A DNA stretch of 64,000 nucleotides from JANXZS01 sp963797255. GTDB taxonomy: Bacteria; Acidobacteriota; Terriglobia; Terriglobales; Acidobacteriaceae. This document shows, one piece after another, positions 1 to 10,580 of this stretch. Position numbers and translations under genes: made by a program. Below the pieces are notes generated by a model, which saw nothing but the letters and a program-made list of their open reading frames with translations, searched no databases and was not told where the DNA came from. The first letter of the stretch is position 1. Each line of letters opens with the position of its first letter. The DNA is taken from contig CAWCOV010000015.1 of assembly GCA_963797255.1 (NCBI GenBank), positions 682,001 to 746,000 on the forward strand, written 5' to 3'.

Positions 1-333
1 TTTCAATGCATCGCCAATGAGTTCACAGACTCGTCTTACTGAGCTCAAGTCGAGGTTTCCATTCAACTGGCTCGGTGTACCAACACAGACGAAGGACAAA
101 TCTGTATCCCGGATTGCCTGGTTCTGATCACAGGTGGCCCGTAAGCGCCCTTCATTCACCGCCGATGCCACGATTTCTCCGAGCTCGGCCTCAACGATTG
201 GGGACTTGCCAGCATTGATCAGGTCAACCTTTGTTAGAAGCGGATCTACCCCGATGACTTCATGGCCGTCGTTCGCAAGGCATCCTGCGGACACCGTTCC
301 TACATAACCCAAGCCAAAGATACTGATTTTCAA
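1..333 (-). CDS. Nucleotide-sugar 6-dehydrogenase, N-terminal part (runs off the window)
   Basis: Only the first 111 codons are present. The protein begins with a Rossmann nucleotide-binding motif, KISIFGLGYVG, and continues with an acidic residue at the end of the second strand (EVIGVD) and the FVCVGTPS segment typical of the UDP-glucose/GDP-mannose dehydrogenase family. These cytosolic enzymes oxidise the C6 of a sugar nucleotide to a uronic acid using NAD. The start is taken as TTG at 331-333 because the reading begins directly at the Rossmann strand and a GAGGAG ribosome site lies 6 bases upstream; no ATG fits. The LGYVGTVSAGCLA stretch is closer to the GDP-mannose/AlgD branch than to WbpA, but substrate cannot be settled from this fragment. 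It lies beyond the end of the EPS locus and may supply it with a uronic acid. Confidence 0.85.
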   Translation of the reverse strand, partial: MKISIFGLGYVGTVSAGCLANDGHEVIGVDPLLTKVDLINAGKSPIVEAELGEIVASAVNEGRLRATCDQNQAIRDTDLSFVCVGTPSQLNGNLDLSSVRRVCELIGDALK

Positions 334-1391
334 TTTGCACTCCTCATTGGAACCCTGCTCGATCTTGTTCTATCCGCACCAGGGTTCTATTTCCAATTGA
401 AACCGATTTCTCATCTGAGCAATTGCGGAGAGTCTTTGGAGAACTTGCGGTGACCGGAAAGCTGAGGCGTTCCTGCAGTACGGATAGCTCGCAACTGAGG
501 ATTGTCTCGTGTTGATACTGCGGCTACCGGCGCAGTTTGCTTTCGGATGAGCCGGCAACTGATTAACGAAGATGCTGACGCAGAAGGAGCAGAGAGAGAA
601 GATAGTAAACCTGTCCGTGTGGGGTTATGCGCGCTTCGTCTTCATCTTACAAAGTAAGGACGTTTACCAAGTGTGTATAAAGAACGAGCCCAATTTGAGA
701 CATCAATCAGTTTGAACTATTTACTGACTAGTCAATACAAGCCGGAAATAATTACGTGAGCAAGCCTTTGTTCAGCCTGTTGAAAACTCGTTCTGCAAAA
801 CGCTAAACGCGACTATTTATTGAGTTTGCAACCACGAGACGCCATCTCTCTTGGTTTGGCCACTAAAGTGCCCGTATAATTGGGAAGTTCAATTGTCCGC
901 CGTTGTCGCCGCAGAGAACCCAGTACCTTTCGTTCGTTCCGGCCCAACCCCAAAAGTATTCATAGATTTCAAAAACTGCTGGCTCTATCGAGTCATGCAC
1001 AACCTAGGAAGTGCCGCGCGTGACGCTTAAGTCTCAGTCTGTGATCTCCACCGCTCTTGACCGGTACGCGGCTTGCGGCGTACCGAAGCTGTCACGTTGT
1101 TCTTTAATGCAGATTACTAACTTAGCCTCGCACTCATGAATTGAAGTACCTCGCTGTGATATTAAGCCCGCTGAAGGCTAAACTTCAGCACCGCAGAAGT
1201 CATTACCGTTTGACACTTTAGTACCATAGAAATCATTACCGTTTGACTTACGATAAGGGCTATAGCTGTGATCGGCGTGGCGAGGACCTATTAGGTTCCA
1301 AAGTCACGGCCGTGATAAGCGGCGCGAAGCAGATGGCGTTGGGAGCTTGTGTCATTGGTATTACTGGGATGCGATAACAGGAGAATCCGGG
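334..1391. other. Long intergenic region between divergent genes
   Basis: About 1.06 kb with no convincing reading frame. It separates the minus-strand dehydrogenase from the plus-strand beta-helix gene and should hold promoters for both. The only structure noticed is the direct repeat near 1200-1247, listed separately. Short frames at 262-453 and 370-558 have no codon pattern or family resemblance. Confidence 0.5.
1200..1247. repeat. Direct repeat of a 15-mer, two copies 33 bp apart
   Basis: TCATTACCGTTTGAC occurs exactly at 1200-1214 and 1233-1247, each preceded by AGAA plus one purine. The offset of 33 bp is about three helical turns. This could be a paired regulator site for the beta-helix gene that starts at 1392, or the multiple terminal repeats of a lost insertion sequence. 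No transposase fragment is visible next to it. Confidence 0.5.
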
Positions 1392-3523
1392 ATGAACTAC
1401 CGACTTACCTTTTTGCTAGCTGCTTTGCTAGCTGTATCTAGCTTCAGTGCCATTATCTTTGTTGGGCTCGCTGCTCGGCTCCGGCCTTATCGACTGCTCC
1501 TCTTTCTAGTTGGGTTCAGCCTTACCGCTTCTGCACAGAACTGGTCTCAGTTTCTCGACCCATCGAGAGCGGTCGATTGGACCAGTGCGGGATTCACGAT
1601 CCCGAACTATACGACGAATTGCGCGACTCAGCCTTCACTTGCAACTGGATCTGGCGCAGCTTCGGCCAACACGACCTCAATCCAGAATGCTCTGAATTCC
1701 TGCGATGCTACGCATAACGTCGTGAATATTCCCGCAGGGACCTTCTACACAAATGGAATTCTCTACGGGACGCAGGGCAAGCAGGTGTTGCGCGGGGCCG
1801 GCCCGAATTCCACCACCATCATTTTCGCCAAGGGAAATGGTTGTGCTGGCGGTCTGAGCGAAGGACTCTGCATGAGAGACGGTGGTGCCCGCTATAACGG
1901 CAGCGGCGAGGTACTACCTGGTGGCTCTCAGGCGTGCCTTTGGACGGGTGGATACGGGAAAGACTCGACCACCATTACGCTCAGTAGTTGCGGCGGAACT
2001 CCCCCTACGGGAAAAACGATCATTCTGGATCAGGCCAACGATACCAGCAACACGAATGGGATTTACATCTGCGACACGAACAGTGCGAACTGCGGGTATG
2101 AAGGCACTGGTGGTGGAAATAACAATGGAAGATCCATTGGTGGTATCACCCACTCGCAGCAGCAAGTCACCAAGGTAACGGGTGTGACTTCCACCGGAGG
2201 AAATTCCTATACCGTCACGATTTCTCCGGGGGTATATTTCAGCAACATTCGATCTGGGCAAGCTCCGGGCGCATGGTGGCCGGGTACGGTTCAAAATGAC
2301 GGAGTAGAAAGCATGACCCTCGACGGCGCTACACTCGATAGCACCATCGGAATGTATGACTGCTTGCAGTGTTGGGTTAAGAACGTCCGGTCGATTAATG
2401 GCGGAAGAAATCACGTCGATCTTTATCAAAGCGCGCAGGACGTGATTCGAGACAGCTACTTCTATGGGGCTCAGTCTCACTACTCCGAAAGCTACGCTGT
2501 TGAATCGGAAGAATCCTCAGGGTTCCTTGTAGAAAACAACATCTTCCAACAGGTGACGGCGCCGATCATGTATGGCCAGGCTTCTGGTGCGGTCGTTGGT
2601 TACAACTTCAGCATTAACGATGTTTACGACGGATCTCCTTCATACGTTGATGCATCCTTCAGCAGCCATAATGCCGGAAACGAGATGAATCTGTTTGAGG
2701 GAAACAACTTTGTAGGAATCTGGGCCGATGACGCATGGGGGTCGAGTTCGCAGACCACATATTTCCGAAACATGCTGCATGGTATGGCAGAGCGGGAAGA
2801 CTGCCTCTACCTTCCCAATCATGTCAAGAGCCTACAACCGAGGTTTTAACATTGTGGGCAACGTGCTGGGCCAGCCTGGGTATCACAACCAGTACCAGGC
2901 ATATGCAACTTCAACTTCGGGTGGAACTGGTGCAGTCCAGCGAGGATACCAGCATCTATAGCTTAGGCTGGGCGGGAACAGGTGCATCTTGTTCCTCGGG
3001 CGCCGTTACGAACTGCGATCCACTCGTATCTTCCACTCTCATGCGCTGGGGCAACTACGACACGGTGACCAACGGCGTCAAGTGGGACACCGCCGAAGCG
3101 TCTCCGGCTGCGGTGCCTTACTTGAAATCGAATTTCACGTCATCCTACTTTTCCTCCCTATCGCACTCGCTTCCTGCATCTCTCTACTACAGCGGCAATC
3201 CCTCGTGGTGGCCTGGCTCCAAAGCATGGCCTGCAGTCGGACCCGATGTCAGCACGGGCAATCTTGGAACATGCACCGGTACATTTTCCGGTTCGCAGGC
3301 GACGTCTTCCACCCATTGTTCAGGGGGCACCCTGGCTAACTCGTGGGCAGCGCACGCAACCTCGACTCCAGCGCAGGACTGCTACCTGAACATGATGCAT
3401 GGACCACCCGATGGAACAGGAGGCGTCCTCAAATTCGATGCTAGCCAGTGCTACGGGTCTTCGTCCGGGGGCGGCGGAACGGGGCCTTCGAGCCCAACAG
3501 GGCTCACGGCGACAGTCCAGTAG
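1392..3523 (+). pseudogene. Secreted right-handed beta-helix (pectate-lyase-like) protein, two frameshifts
   Basis: The start at 1392 has AGGAG 8 bases upstream and opens a long hydrophobic signal sequence (two hydrophobic stretches ending near SLTASAQ). The mature part has the NVVNIPAGTFY and GAGPNSTTIIF patterns of pectate-lyase-superfamily beta-helices, then helix rungs (VKNVRSINGG, VIRDSYFYG, FLVENNIFQQ, VGYNFSIND). The frame changes twice. Near 2783 an extra base breaks the expected LHGWQSGKT, and near 2948 two bases seem missing in the expected GYQSIYSLGW. The middle segment (NIVGNVLGQPGYHNQYQAYA) lies in the second frame and the end in the third. The C terminus, SSPTGLTATVQ, resembles the first strand of an FN3 domain. 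Such proteins bind or cleave polysaccharides; next to an EPS locus this one could be a lyase for the polymer, but catalytic residues were not identified. Confidence 0.75.
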
Positions 3524-3560
3524 TCGAGAGCTAAGGTGTTGCCTCAAACGCGATCACCGA

Positions 3561-3594
3561 GTCGCGCAAGTGTGTTATCACTTGCGCGACTTTT
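3561..3594 (+). terminator. Intrinsic terminator after the beta-helix gene
   Basis: A perfect 12-bp stem, GTCGCGCAAGTG (3561-3572) with CACTTGCGCGAC (3579-3590), closes a 6-base loop and is followed by TTTT. It lies 38 bases after the stop of the beta-helix gene and between it and the convergent flippase gene. The T-run is only on the plus strand, so it should end plus-strand transcription. Confidence 0.9.
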
Positions 3595-3640
3595 AGTTGG
3601 TCGCCAGCCCTCTCGTTGTGGATCTTCAAGTGGCTCAATG

Positions 3641-5203
3641 CTATCCTCCAACACATTCGTCTGCGGGTTTATCGGCCTTTCGTGAAGGGGCCAACTCGCG
3701 CAGAAGACTGGCAAGCTGGCGCAGTGGCGCCAAGCCTCGATGAAAGAGGATGACTGTGACCAAATACAACGTGAAAAACAGAATTGAAACGATGATGGTT
3801 GCTGCGAGCGCAGCGCTGGTGCCTGAAGGGTTTCCCAGCAGTGGCCTGCCTCGGATGATCGCGGCAGTTGCTACTCCCGCCACCAACGCTGCGGCAGCGT
3901 ATCTCCAGATGGCGGCAAGCAGAGGCGGAGACACCAAACCCGATTGGTCGCCCGGCATACCAAAAGCCCGGAATCAAGAGTGTCCAATAAGAAATGCTCC
4001 ACGCCGCGGCGACTCCCGCAGGTCCCCAGGGCAGCGCAGCCAGAAACAAGGAGACGGTGAATGCCAATGCTGCATTAGATTCCAGCGTAGCCAGCGCCCC
4101 GGCTTCCCGATGGAAAGATGGATCCAGCCAACAGTGCTACAAAGCAGCATGGCGCCGATTCCCGGTCCGAATATCTGAAAGATTCTGCCGGATTCGGACC
4201 ATTTTGGTCCAAGGACGAGCCTCACTACGTCCTTACCAACGAGGGTAAGATCGGCGCTGACTGCCATGCCCAGCGAACGCAACCATCCCAAGCGAGCTGG
4301 CGAGGTACCGCCGGAAGCGAACATGGTCCTGATTCAGTCGGCTCAACGTTGCCAGCGCGACATTGTTAAGTGGCGCAGTAAGCTGGCTGGCAGTGAGCGC
4401 GAACAAGTCAAAAGCCTTTTTGTAAAATCCAAGGGCCACCGCATTAAATCGCCAGCCAACCAGCAGGTTGTCGATATTCTGCCCGGAGTAGGCGACGCTG
4501 AAATGCCCGTAGACTTTGCCCGCGAAGCGGACCATGGCGCCGGTCTTGCCCGTCCGCCGTGGCAAACTGGGAATCCATCGGCAAAACCACCAGGCTCCAA
4601 TCGTCTACGCTGAGTCTGTTGTGCAACGATTCCTGCCACCAGCGCCCAATATCCCCAGCCTCTCAGGGCCAGCAGGATCGAAACAGCTGTATTGACCACA
4701 CGGCCAACGACATCGTTGGTGGAGGTTTCCGTGAAGAGTATGGCTCGCTTCAGGAGAGCCAGATGTATGACGGAAGCTGCCGGAATGAAGATCCCCACCG
4801 ACATTCCGACGGCGACATTCGCCACCAGCGGATTTCCGTAGAATCGCGCCAGAAGCGACCCCGCCGCAGCGAAGGCGATTGCCAGCACCAGCCCGGCCCC
4901 GGTGTTGATCCAGAACAAATTGCTGGCTGTCTGATGGTCGATTTCTTCAAATTGGATAACCGCCTCGGAAAATCCATTGAGGCCAAAGCTCACCAAAAGG
5001 AGGCTGAAGGTGGTGACCATTGTGACGACGCCGAAGTCGGCAGGCGTCAGAAGGCGGGCCAGGATCACAGTGCTGATCACCTGGGCTGCGAGAGCCAGAC
5101 CCGAAGCCGATACTGTCGCGGCGGCTCCGCGAACGGCGAGTCGCCGTAAGTCGTGACTTCCAACCCTAGGGCGAAAGGCGCCACTAGCGTCAAACGGGAT
5201 CAT
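3641..5203 (-). pseudogene. Wzx-type polysaccharide flippase, several frameshifts
   Basis: Read across frames, the product is about 520 residues with repeated membrane segments (LALAAQVISTVILARLL, VVTMVTTFSLLLVSFGL, WINTGAGLVLAIAFAAA). LTPADFGVVTMVTTFS and FYKKAFDLFALTASQL are typical of oligosaccharide flippases of the MATE/MOP superfamily, which move lipid-linked repeat units across the inner membrane. The frame must change near 4610 (apparently two extra bases around CTCAGCGT), 4262, 4070 and 3930 to keep the family pattern. Each segment between the breaks keeps sensible codons and hydrophobicity. This argues for very recent inactivation or sequence error. It is the last gene of the minus-strand EPS series and stands next to the convergent beta-helix gene. 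Confidence 0.75.
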
Positions 5204-5344
5204 TCCTTGTCCCTAGGCGAAGTACTGACAATAGCGGGTCGCTGCAACCTTGCACAGTTCATTCGGTGCTGTCGTGAGGCCAGTCGGTGCGCGCCACGGC
5301 ATCCTCGTTGATGCACCGTTCTTTGTCGGCTGATCTTCTCAAAG

Positions 5345-6655
5345 TCACCTCGCGGTCTCCATATCAAGTAATTTCGGCGGCAGAAGATCGGGTTTCAGCC
5401 CTCGTCCCACAGCCCAATTCAGCACTCGAGTGGTGCTCTGTGCTTTCGCATCCCAGGTCAGGCATTCCTCGAGCGTACGACATGCCTTGCTGTCGTAAGC
5501 GATTAAGAAGGTCTCGATCGCCTGCAAGATCCGCTAGGATCTTCTCCATCTGCGACACCATATCGTTCTCATTTGTGAGAGGATACTTTGTACCCCACCT
5601 CCGGATAGACGGTATCCCCGGGTCCGCCGAAGTCCACGACTACCGGTACTGCGCCGACCGCGAGCGCCTCAAAGACCACACCTCCGCCGAAGTCCCGAAC
5701 CGATGGAAATACGAGCACATCGGCAGATCGCAGACGGCTGAGGACTTCGGCATGGCTCAGCCAGCCGCAGAAAGTAACAGCCTTTTCGATTCCAAGGGAT
5801 TTCGTGAGTTGTTCAAGCGGCTTTCGTTCCGGCCCGTCGCCGACCACGGTAAAGCGGGCTCAATCGCTCCGCAAAAGAGGAGCAGCCGCGCGCAAAGCAA
5901 GATCACAAGCCTTTCGGGGAACCAGGCCGCCAACAAAGATCAACTCAAGTTGAGCGCCGGGCTCCGGACTGCGCGAGTCACCGGAACAGACTGAGGGCTC
6001 GATGCCGTTCTCTGGGATAAAGAACAGTTTGTCACGATATGCAGCAAACTCCGCATATGTTTGGGACGAAGCGGCAATGATCGCTGTCGCGTGGCGATAT
6101 GTTGACCGGGCAAAAGGCAAGAAGCGGTAGAGTTTCCTCAGGTCCAGAGACCCATCCCTTTGGCTTCTCGAGCTGGCTAAAACCCGGAGGCCAAGGTAAA
6201 CCGCCATTGAGCGGCCCAATCACGAAGGGAATAGGCCCCTTGCGCAGGAAGAAAGCGAAAGGACTCGGCAACACCGCCGTCATCGGCACGAGACGCAGAA
6301 CCACATCGAACTCGCCTGCAAGATGCGGCGCCGCAACTGTCGCCAGGCGCACCATTCAAACGCGATAGAAAACGGATATTTAAAAGCCGTTAGCGCCTGA
6401 CTGTCATAGTTGGATTTGAAGATCCTGCGAAAACTCCACGCAAAGATGCGGTCGAGCCATGGCGTCCGAATCACCTCGATGGCGCGGAAGGGCGCTTTTG
6501 CGCGACGCAGAGTGTCTTCAACCGGTCGACCGAGCGACTAAGGTGACATCATGGAGTTGGGCGAGCGCTGCGGCGTGAGAATAGGTGACAAAAGGAATGC
6601 TGACCTCGTCCGGGTTGCAGTCCGGCCCTAACACCAAAACACGTAAGCGCCCCAT
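5345..6655 (-). pseudogene. GT4-family glycosyltransferase, multiple frameshifts
   Basis: Starting at ATG 6655 (MGRLRVLVLGPDCNP), the reconstructed protein of about 435 residues has an N-terminal GT-B half (FVTYSHAAALAQLHDVTLVAR, then PIPFVIGPLNGGLPW) and a C-terminal half with the GT4 donor site: LIFVGGLVPRKACDLAL, VVGDGPERKPLEQL, VTFCGWLSH and DVLVFPSVRDFGGGVVFEALA. The family is retaining and uses sugar nucleotides on a lipid-linked acceptor in the cytoplasm. Frame changes are needed near 6522, 6320, 6160, 5855, 5565 and 5490. Every fragment on its own still reads as GT4 sequence. The sugar and linkage cannot be predicted. Confidence 0.75.
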
Positions 6656-6933
6656 GAATTCTCCAGTCTCTACTTGTCGTCTTGTCCGTCAAGGGGACGT
6701 CGCAATTTGTTTCGTGTGAGTCTGTTCTAATCCGTTTCGCATAGGTAATGAGCAATTCAGCCAGGTCGGCTGCACCGTGAGCAGCCTTACGTCCTCAGCC
6801 TGTCAAACCCCTGAATCGCACGCTGCGAAGTAGCGCCCAAGTCAATAGCCTACAGGTGCTTCCTCGCGGAACGATCAGCCTCAAGTCCGCAGATAGCGGT
6901 CGCTTCGTGCGCGAGTTATGTCGGTCGCCAGCC

Positions 6934-8259
6934 TTACTTGCGACGGTACACCGGGGCGGCAATGATCGCCAGCAGAAAGCACAATCCATGGAGGACCCAT
7001 GTATCCTGAACGCCGCCTCCGTCAAGCCGGTGACAATGGCCGCGAGGAGAAAACGCTAACTCTGAGGCTGCCGATATCGGGGTCGCGGCGGTAGCAGCGG
7101 ATCACGTTTCGGTAACCCGTCGCAATCAGGATCCCTAGCAAGACCACTCCAATCCAGCCCAGAGTGAGAAGAATCTCGATATAACCATTGTGAGCCTCAT
7201 TAAGCTGGAGTCCGGGAAAGGCCTCCCACATTTCCTGAAGCCGGGAACCCAACCAGAAACTCTCATATCCGGCGCCGAATAGAGGATGGTTGGGAATAGA
7301 GACGACTGCCTGCCAGATATCGGTCCTGCCGGTCAACGTAGGGTTTCTTCCCACACTCGCTATTAAAGTGCCTGAAGACTGGAAGAAAAGCGCATACAGC
7401 GCACAGCCAAGGAACCCTGCTATCAAGAGGTGCAGGGGTGCGGGACTGCGGCGGAAGGCAGGCCTCGTCGAAAGCAGCATAACGACGCTTGCCATGCTGA
7501 GCGCACAAATGGAAGTCATCGAATTGCACATCCACAGCAGCCACACGATCATCGCCAGCACCGCACCAAGCGCCACCAGGCGCCGCCTACGGTTCGGGTC
7601 CTGCCGGTCGTTATAGGCGCTGCGAAAACGCCAAAGAAGCGCCAAGCCGAGGACATCGCACAATTCACCCAGGCTGTTCTTTTGCTTGGCGACGCCGATC
7701 GGGTCCATCGTCCAACTCAAAGTCAGCTTCGGCCCAGCTGCGGATAGTACTTGATGAAAAGAACCGACAACGGCAAGAGCAGGAAGCCAAGACGCGTGAA
7801 CAAGCGTACTGATCGCGTCGGGGACACTGGCCTCGGTGAGCACGATCAGGACCATCATCACGTCGCCAATTCCCTTGATCCAGTGCTTGAGCGTGACGAA
7901 GGGATAATCAGACCAGGAAATGCTAAGTGCCGCGTAAAAGAAGAACAGCCAAATCGCCCAATTGTTGCGCAGGATGGGACCCAACCGTTGCTCGCCTACT
8001 GATGAGCACGATCAGCGCGAGCGACCTCAAGAACCTCGAAAACGGCCGCATCAAGAGGGCTACCCTCAACATAGCTAGTGGCAATATCTACCGTCGGGTT
8101 CATTCCCAGCCATTCCGAAGGCGACCGCGAAAGGCAGAAGAACAGCCACGCCGTCGGAATCCAAAGGGCCTTGGAAACCCCTTTGTGCTGATCCCGATCG
8201 ATATAGAAGAGGCCTGCGATGCCGATCGTGAAAATAATGGAGGCTATGCCAGGAGGCAT
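6934..8259 (-). pseudogene. Wzy / O-antigen ligase-like polymerase, frameshifted
   Basis: The start at 8259 (MPPGIASIIFTIG) has AAGGA about 10 bases upstream. The reconstructed protein of about 440 residues is almost entirely membrane segments. Around two thirds along lies a periplasmic loop (TGRTDIWQAVVSIPNHPLFGAG, then NEAHNGYIEILLTLGW) that matches the O-antigen ligase/Wzy_C family, with its conserved H-N-x-Y/W pattern. It should polymerise lipid-linked repeat units on the periplasmic side. Frames change near 8020, 7045 and 6995. The true end is probably the stop at 6934-6936 after VLHGLCFLLAIIAAPVYRRK. Confidence 0.75.
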
Positions 8260-8732
8260 TTAATTCATCCTTGCGTTCGCCGATTGGTTGTTGAAACTGC
8301 GATCCGGAGGACCCCAACAAACGAGGTAGAACGTGCCAGATTCCCGACGCTGGATCAGCTGTTCAATCTCTGGTCGAAATCGCTCTCCCTTACCGCGGAG
8401 GGCATCTGTAAAAGCGAAACCATTGGCGACCTTCAATGTATCACTTGTTCCGATAACCGAAATCGATCCCGGTAGTATCGAAGCGGCCTTACCTCACATG
8501 CCATGAGCTATGAGTTCCGTCACCTTACGATCCGGCAAGGATCGAGGAGCATCCACAGCTCAAGAGGCATCTCCTTAAGAGTCGTAGTGAGGACGCTATG
8601 GTAACAGGAAAGATGACGGGATAGCATCCGGCCATTTCTGACATGCGACCAATCTTCACTGACTCCGCGAATAGGATACCGGAGAACGAAGTCATCGGGT
8701 CTGTGATGCTTACCGAGATTCCCAGGATCGTG
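8260..8732. other. Non-coding gap inside the EPS locus
   Basis: About 470 bases between the asparagine-synthase-like gene and the polymerase gene. No frame here shows a recognised domain or a good ribosome site apart from the polymerase start. It is unusually long for this otherwise compact locus and could hold an internal promoter or a deleted small gene. I see no hairpin strong enough to call. Confidence 0.4.
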
Positions 8733-10550
8733 TTACGGATCAATGAACAGCCGGTGAAGGTACTCGAGCGTAAGTAGCTTATGGATGGCCGTTGTGTAGT
8801 TCTGATCACCCTTCAGATGTCCTGCCACAATTTGCTCAACCATAGAGCGTTGCAGGTAAGGGCGGTTCAAGGTTCTGGAATCCAGAAGCATCTCTCGAAC
8901 GTAGTTTGCGAGTGCGTCCCGATACCAGACACGGAAGTGATAGAACTTGTGACGGCCAAGAAACATTCGTTCCAGATGAAGGTTGGAAAGCGCGTGATCC
9001 ACTTTGGCGACCCACTGAGGCATCCCATAGTCGTATGCGTATTCAGCTTTGAAAGTGAATTCCAGAAATTCGTGCCTTGCAGCAGAGAACCATTTATTTG
9101 AATTCCCGCCAAAACCGCGGTCTGTCGGCAACCTGAGAAGGGCGGGATTGCCATCGACGATGAGGCGGAGGGAGATGTCGTTGTTACTGAGAGTCGACTT
9201 CGGCGCGCGGAAGACAATGCGGACCAATTCATTGTCCAGAAACGGTGTGCGCAAGGCAAGTTGAGTCTGCTCCAATGAGAGCAAGCCATAGTGGTGCCAC
9301 GGGGCCTGGCGAAATACGGAAAAGGAGAGTGGACGTACGTCAATGAGCCGCTGATACGTGGTTTTTGCAGTCTCAAAATTGGGAGTGAAATCGGAGTGGA
9401 AAAGCCCTGCGGGCTGCTGCACAGGCTTGAACGCCCGGATACTGCGCAGAACTTCGCCGCCATAGTTACCGGTCATTCGGGCCGGCGCGATATGGCGGGC
9501 TTGCCCATTGATATAGAGGTCCGGTGCGCGGGTGACGTCGACACAGCCATCAGTCAGGAAGATCGAGCGCTCGGCGTAACGCGGAAACCCAGAGAGAAAT
9601 TCGTCGGCGACGCGAATCGTCTCATGATTCTGCTGACAGGTCTCTGCCACCTTTCGCGCAATGGTGACATCCAGGCAGTCCCGAAAAGGTCCGCCAAAAG
9701 ATAAGCACGTGAAACTCCGTGGCTGGGCACGTTGCCACGCCATGATCATCCTGGAATCCAGGCCACCGGTCAGCGACATCCCGATGGAATCGTAGCCTCC
9801 GAAGTAGCGCGGGACGATGTTTGAGAAGCATTCGCGAAGCTCCCGGTAATATGCCTCTGGCTCTAGTGGTTCCTGGTCTTCCCATTCCTTAGGATCAAAG
9901 TAGGTCTTTTTTGCCACCAGCGCCTTGTTCGCGAAGATCCATTCCGACCCCGCTGGCAAAACGCCGATTCTCCGAAAGACGGACCTATTATCGAGCACGC
10001 ATCCGACGGAGACAAGTTCCCCCAGCGAGCGTGCATCAGTTTCCCGCAGCTCAGGATGAACGGCAAGGAGCGACTTGGCTTCTGCCGCAAAATAAAACGA
10101 GTCTCTTGCTTCGTAGTAGTAAATTCTGCTGAGGCCGTAGCGATCGTTGAACAAGATCGCTTCACCACGGTTGCCACGCGCGAGCAGTCCCTGGAACCGT
10201 CCATTAAGACAGGCCGGAAAGGAAGGGTCTCTATCCGCGAGGTTGATAAGATATTCGCCACCTGAAGACTTTCCATGCCCATTCGACGCTGCCGTTTTGG
10301 GTGACACGGACTGCGAAAAATCTTCGCCGGAAAAGAAGAGTGTGGAGCCCTGCCCATTCTCGCTGGTGAGCGGCCTGGTTGGAACGGATCCCTTCCGATT
10401 CACCCAGCCGATATAGATGCCGTTCGGTTCGTCAATCCAGGTTCCCGTCTCATAGAAAACTTCGTGCCGCATTGCTTCAACCATGCGGTTAAGTTGCGCC
10501 TCCGACTCGGCGCGTCCTGCCTTTGTGATGAGCCCAACAATCCCAGGCAT
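8733..10550 (-). CDS. Asparagine-synthase-like amidotransferase without the N-terminal cysteine
   Basis: The 605-residue protein has the two-domain plan of class II glutamine amidotransferases. The N-terminal half is Ntn-hydrolase-like (MPGIVGLITK, then FNDRYGLSRIYYYE). The C-terminal half is a PP-loop synthetase domain with SLTGGLDSRMI near residue 260. Family members begin MCG, and Cys2 is the nucleophile that releases ammonia from glutamine. Here residue 2 is proline, so glutamine hydrolysis should be lost. The ATP-binding loop is intact. In polysaccharide loci, AsnB-like enzymes such as WbpS amidate uronic acids; this locus also encodes steps towards a diacetamido uronic acid, so sugar amidation with free ammonia is a reasonable inference. 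An alternative is a non-enzymatic or transferase role. The reading frame is intact, unlike its downstream neighbours. Confidence 0.85.
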   Translation of the reverse strand: MPGIVGLITKAGRAESEAQLNRMVEAMRHEVFYETGTWIDEPNGIYIGWVNRKGSVPTRPLTSENGQGSTLFFSGEDFSQSVSPKTAASNGHGKSSGGEYLINLADRDPSFPACLNGRFQGLLARGNRGEAILFNDRYGLSRIYYYEARDSFYFAAEAKSLLAVHPELRETDARSLGELVSVGCVLDNRSVFRRIGVLPAGSEWIFANKALVAKKTYFDPKEWEDQEPLEPEAYYRELRECFSNIVPRYFGGYDSIGMSLTGGLDSRMIMAWQRAQPRSFTCLSFGGPFRDCLDVTIARKVAETCQQNHETIRVADEFLSGFPRYAERSIFLTDGCVDVTRAPDLYINGQARHIAPARMTGNYGGEVLRSIRAFKPVQQPAGLFHSDFTPNFETAKTTYQRLIDVRPLSFSVFRQAPWHHYGLLSLEQTQLALRTPFLDNELVRIVFRAPKSTLSNNDISLRLIVDGNPALLRLPTDRGFGGNSNKWFSAARHEFLEFTFKAEYAYDYGMPQWVAKVDHALSNLHLERMFLGRHKFYHFRVWYRDALANYVREMLLDSRTLNRPYLQRSMVEQIVAGHLKGDQNYTTAIHKLLTLEYLHRLFIDP

Positions 10551-10580
10551 TTCCTTTCTCTTTTCTTCTCGCTGTTTTTT

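Noticed and set aside
1914..2480. A 188-codon minus-strand frame opposite the beta-helix gene
   Set aside because: It lies wholly inside the beta-helix coding part and has no family-like sequence.
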